DNA of 64,000 nucleotides, taken from contig NZ_NHRJ02000001.1 of assembly GCF_002220865.2 (NCBI RefSeq), positions 62,001 to 126,000 of the forward strand. The letters run 5' to 3'. The DNA comes from Paenibacillus xerothermodurans. GTDB taxonomy: Bacteria > Bacillota > Bacilli > Paenibacillales > NBRC-103111. Below the pieces are notes generated by a model. The model saw nothing but the letters and a program-made list of their open reading frames with translations, did no database searches and had not been told where the DNA came from. Made by a program: the position numbers and the translations under genes. Every line of letters begins with the position of its first letter. Position 1 is the first letter of the stretch. Shown piece after piece: positions 61,419-64,000 of the stretch.

Positions 61419-62387
61419 TCAGCGGCCGTCCAGCAGCGCTTGCGCCAGAATCACTTCAGCGATTTCCATTGTTTTTACCGCATCTCCAAAATGGGACGAC
61501 GGCAGCTTTCCCGCCTTCAGGCAGTTGATAAATTCCCTGTGCTTGGCTTGAAATCCGCCGAATTGGAACAACTCGCCGCCCCCGGCCATTTCGCGGGCAT
61601 CATACTCGACCCCCGCAGTGTCGCCATCCGCGTACAAGTAACCTTTTGTTTCATGCTCGGCCTCCACGCAGATGTTGGGGGCATGCATTTCCACCGCAAA
61701 AATTCTTCTGCCGCTGGACCAACTGTTGATCAAGTAACCAGTGGACCCGTTATCAAAGTGAATCGTTGCGGAGATGAAATTGATATCCGGCACTTGAACC
61801 CGTTTCGTGGTGCTCTCAATCTTTGCGGCCTCTCCCCCGCACATCCACCGCAGCGTATCAATGGAGTGGACCGTGTCATCCATCATTCTGTCTCGCGCGC
61901 CCAGAAACGGCTGTATTTCAGACTTGTAAAACCTGCACACGGCATGCGTGATCGGGCCCCGTTTCAAGCATTCCTCCCGCAGCCGGGTTACCATTGGAGA
62001 TGAACGCCGCTGGAAGCTCACTTGTGTGATGCATCCGTTTTTCTCCGCCGCGTGTGCGAGTGATCTGGCTTGGTGTACGGTGATGCCCAGGGGTTTCTCG
62101 ATGTATAAATGAATACCGCGGGTCAGACACCACATCCATACATCGTACATAATATGGGGTTGGCCAATGGCATACACTGCGTCCGGCTGTACTTCCTCTA
62201 TCATCATCTTGTAGTCCGTGTACCGCTTGGCAATACCGTATTCGTCGGCGGTGGTATGAAGAGATGCCGGATATACATCGCAGACCGCTGCGATCTCTAC
62301 ATCGTGAAACGAGGCGAGCGAAGGGAAATGGACCAAATTGGCCATTCTTCCCGTGCCGATCATGGCTACTTTTACTTTATCTCCCAT
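61419..62387 (-). CDS. Gfo/Idh/MocA family oxidoreductase
   Basis: 322 residues from ATG 62387; its SD AAGGAG sits at the stop codon of the isomerase gene, so the two are coupled. Cofactor loop AMIGTGRMANLVHFPSL, EKP motif LYIEKPLGITV near residue 95, and MMDDTVHSIDTLRWMCGG in the substrate domain. It and the isomerase form a unit under the cre-like site at 63293. Substrate unknown. Confidence 0.88.
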   Translation of the reverse strand: MGDKVKVAMIGTGRMANLVHFPSLASFHDVEIAAVCDVYPASLHTTADEYGIAKRYTDYKMMIEEVQPDAVYAIGQPHIMYDVWMWCLTRGIHLYIEKPLGITVHQARSLAHAAEKNGCITQVSFQRRSSPMVTRLREECLKRGPITHAVCRFYKSEIQPFLGARDRMMDDTVHSIDTLRWMCGGEAAKIESTTKRVQVPDINFISATIHFDNGSTGYLINSWSSGRRIFAVEMHAPNICVEAEHETKGYLYADGDTAGVEYDAREMAGGGELFQFGGFQAKHREFINCLKAGKLPSSHFGDAVKTMEIAEVILAQALLDGR

Positions 62388-62397
62388 ATTGCGCTCC

Positions 62398-63189
62398 TTA
62401 AGCGAACAAAGATTTGGCATACGCTATGTCCTGCTGAATTAACCGGGCGACATCCTCTTCATTGGTGTATTCGGCGGTCAGGCATATGACACCGTCATAA
62501 TTCCGCTTTTGCAAATACGCCGCGGCCCGCGGCCAGGATGCCAGACCCTGCCGGCCTGAAGTGAAGTAGCGTTTCCATTCGGCATGCTCCGCTTCGGGTC
62601 CGTTGGTGCGTTTGTAATATGCATTTTTGAAATTAACCATGCCCAAGTGGGACCATACGATATCGAGCCCGAACTCAGGCTGTTGACCTGCGAGCGCATC
62701 GTGCGCTGCATCCCAAACCGCCCCTAAATAGTCCGGATTCAATCCGTCTAGCAAATGCTTCAAGCCCGTTGCATCGGTCACGTTATTGCCATAATGCTGC
62801 TGACAGCCGATCTTGACCCCATACTTTTCACATAGCGGCGCAAGAGCCTCCAGCTGCTCGCGTGCTTTTTGCACGGAAGCCAGGTAACCGTCTTCAGGCC
62901 GTATCACCGGCATAACACGGATCATCGGAACTCCCGCCTCAGCGCAAGCAGCGAAGATATGTTCGTCCGTGCCGCTCGCGACGCTGAAAATTTTCAAGCC
63001 GTGATCGGCAAATTGAGCGACTAGTTGCGGCAGCTTTTCTGCTTGTGCCGGCTCCAGCTGGTAACCCTCGCGCAATGGAAATTCTATACCGTCAAATCCC
63101 ATGCCCTTCACAAATTGAGCAAGCTGCCATACCGATTTTGTTTTCCACGGCTTCGTAAACACAGAAAACGAGATTGTACTGCTGGACAT
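62398..63189 (-). CDS. Sugar phosphate isomerase/epimerase (TIM barrel)
   Basis: 263 residues. Motifs: MGFDGIEFPLREGYQLEP near residue 30, VASGTDEHIFAA near 74, VKIGCQQHYGNNV near 125, LGAVWDAAHDALAG near 152, HLGMVNFKNAYY near 175 and YDGVICLTAEYTNEEDV near the end, matching metal-site positions of the AP-endonuclease-2-like family. SD GAGGGG before ATG 63189. First gene of the two-gene unit with the oxidoreductase. Confidence 0.85.
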   Translation of the reverse strand: MSSSTISFSVFTKPWKTKSVWQLAQFVKGMGFDGIEFPLREGYQLEPAQAEKLPQLVAQFADHGLKIFSVASGTDEHIFAACAEAGVPMIRVMPVIRPEDGYLASVQKAREQLEALAPLCEKYGVKIGCQQHYGNNVTDATGLKHLLDGLNPDYLGAVWDAAHDALAGQQPEFGLDIVWSHLGMVNFKNAYYKRTNGPEAEHAEWKRYFTSGRQGLASWPRAAAYLQKRNYDGVICLTAEYTNEEDVARLIQQDIAYAKSLFA

Positions 63190-63292
63190 ATCGGCACCCC
63201 TCTATCGATTAACTTTGTCAAAACTCAGGATCGGCGTGGCACACAGCTGCGGCATGAAACACAGGTGCGGACTTGCGAAATGAAACTTTATC

Positions 63293-63308
63293 AGTAAAAC
63301 GCTTACAC
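63293..63308. promoter_or_regulatory. CcpA-type cre-like site
   Basis: Minus-strand reading GTGTAAGCGTTTTACT closely fits the cre core (TGWAARCG-type half and its mirror). It lies about 104 bp upstream of the isomerase start, in an AT-rich promoter region, suggesting carbon catabolite control. Confidence 0.6.
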
Positions 63309-63477
63309 GAAAACAATTACATATTACTCCAACTGACAAACTAACGTCAATATTTAAATTATCTTTTTGTGTTGGTATGTAAAATCAGGTTCATAATACG
63401 CAAATTTGAACAAAAAATATGATCTGGACATGTCAAATCTGCCGTCTAGCGAAAATATATGTCGTTTTTTGAATTAA

Positions 63478-64000
63478 CTAAACTACTCGGCTCCCGTTTC
63501 GGTTTTCATAGTAATCAGGATTGTTGCCCAGCTTAGCGAGCACGGGGGCGGTTAAACGGTTCAGATGGCTCACTGCGTCGGCGCTGAGCTCGTAGGCTGC
63601 ACCTCCTGCATTCATTTCGAGCTGCTCAAGGTTGCGCGATCCGACAATCGTCGAGCAAATATGTTCATTTGCGATCGCCCATGCCAAGCTTAGCGTGCCC
63701 ATGCTCACGCCCAGTTCCTTGGCGACAGCCGCGAGCTCCAGCAGCGCTGCGTTCATTTCCGCCTCGGCTCCCTCTTCCCCGTGCCGGGTGCCATGCCCTC
63801 TCGAATGGTGAAAATGACGTGATCTCGCCTGCATCGGTCTCACTTCATCCAAGCTCGCGAATTTACCGGTCAGAAGACCTTGCTGCAAAGGCATGTATCC
63901 GATGACGCCAATTTGATGCTGCGCGCAATACGGAATCACCTCCGCCTCAATTGCCCTGGAGAACAAGCTGTACGCGAGTTCGTTGGCTGCGACCGAAACC
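63478..64000 (-). CDS. Aldo/keto reductase, C-terminal part (partial)
   Basis: The frame is open from the window edge to the stop at 63478-63480, so the N-terminus, including the catalytic Tyr, is missing. The visible part reads ...NELAYSLFSRAIEAEVIPYC, then GVIGYMPLQQGLLTGKF, a loop, LAVAKELGVSMGTLSLAWA-like helix, and ICSTIVGSRNLEQLEMN, which are the substrate-loop, helix and NADPH 2-prime-phosphate motifs of the family. It reduces an aldehyde or keto-sugar. It lies 288 bp upstream of the isomerase gene. Confidence 0.9.
   Translation of the reverse strand, partial: VSVAANELAYSLFSRAIEAEVIPYCAQHQIGVIGYMPLQQGLLTGKFASLDEVRPMQARSRHFHHSRGHGTRHGEEGAEAEMNAALLELAAVAKELGVSMGTLSLAWAIANEHICSTIVGSRNLEQLEMNAGGAAYELSADAVSHLNRLTAPVLAKLGNNPDYYENRNGSRVV

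Overview
The window looks like a Paenibacillus or close Paenibacillaceae chromosome. Reasons: many CUT1 sugar importers without their own ATPase, each of two paired with a YesM/YesN-type sensor kinase and an AraC-type response regulator; Gfo/Idh/MocA oxidoreductases and AP-endonuclease-2 TIM-barrel isomerases in series; strong AGGAGG ribosome binding sites with frequent GTG/TTG starts; PerR-Dps, Fur-type boxes and a CcpA-like cre site. Almost everything between 213 and 44619 is on the minus strand.

Layout (minus-strand units are listed in transcription order). (A) 20051-213: a two-component system (18222-20051, 16721-18244), then an oxidoreductase, ThuA protein, two permeases and a binding protein (16596-11735) that resemble the thu trehalose/3-keto-disaccharide system, then a short-chain dehydrogenase, an isomerase, a chimeric 23S/16S rRNA remnant, two more dehydrogenases, an esterase and a metallo-beta-lactamase-fold hydrolase. 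A noncoding stretch with a 190-bp direct repeat follows, then a second oxidoreductase, isomerase and importer ending in a terminator. A partial membrane-protein gene lies at 1-180 on the plus strand. (B) 25750-20706: Fe-siderophore uptake from two Fur-boxed promoters: two FecCD permeases, then binding protein, FhuF-like reductase and ATPase. (C) 26716-25815: stand-alone ATP-dependent DNA ligase. (D) 44619-26804: AraC regulator, two-component system, importer, APS-kinase-like protein with a repetitive tail, three sulfatase-fold enzymes, two oxidoreductases, an isomerase, a PhyH-type dioxygenase and an alpha/beta hydrolase. (E) 44993-53903: small stress and housekeeping genes on both strands (YciI, Dps, PerR, BsuPI protein, GGCT-like, ThiM, YceI, luciferase-like oxidoreductase, a strongly repetitive Ala/Pro-rich protein, NamA). 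(F) 64000-54178: aldo/keto reductase (partial), isomerase and oxidoreductase under a cre-like site, then an Lpl-type importer, two hydroxyacid dehydrogenases and galactonate dehydratase.

How it works together: four oligosaccharide-type importers feed sets of redox enzymes and isomerases, yet there is no recognisable glycoside hydrolase and no sugar-importer ATPase in 64 kb. This fits oxidative (3-keto type) cleavage of imported glycosides and energising by a shared MsmX-like ATPase encoded elsewhere; both points are inference. The most unusual items are the sulfatase-fold/APS-kinase cluster, in which two enzymes carry Thr where the formylglycine Cys should be; the rRNA chimera; three 26-bp palindromes of identical geometry; and the 46-48-residue tandem repeat protein.
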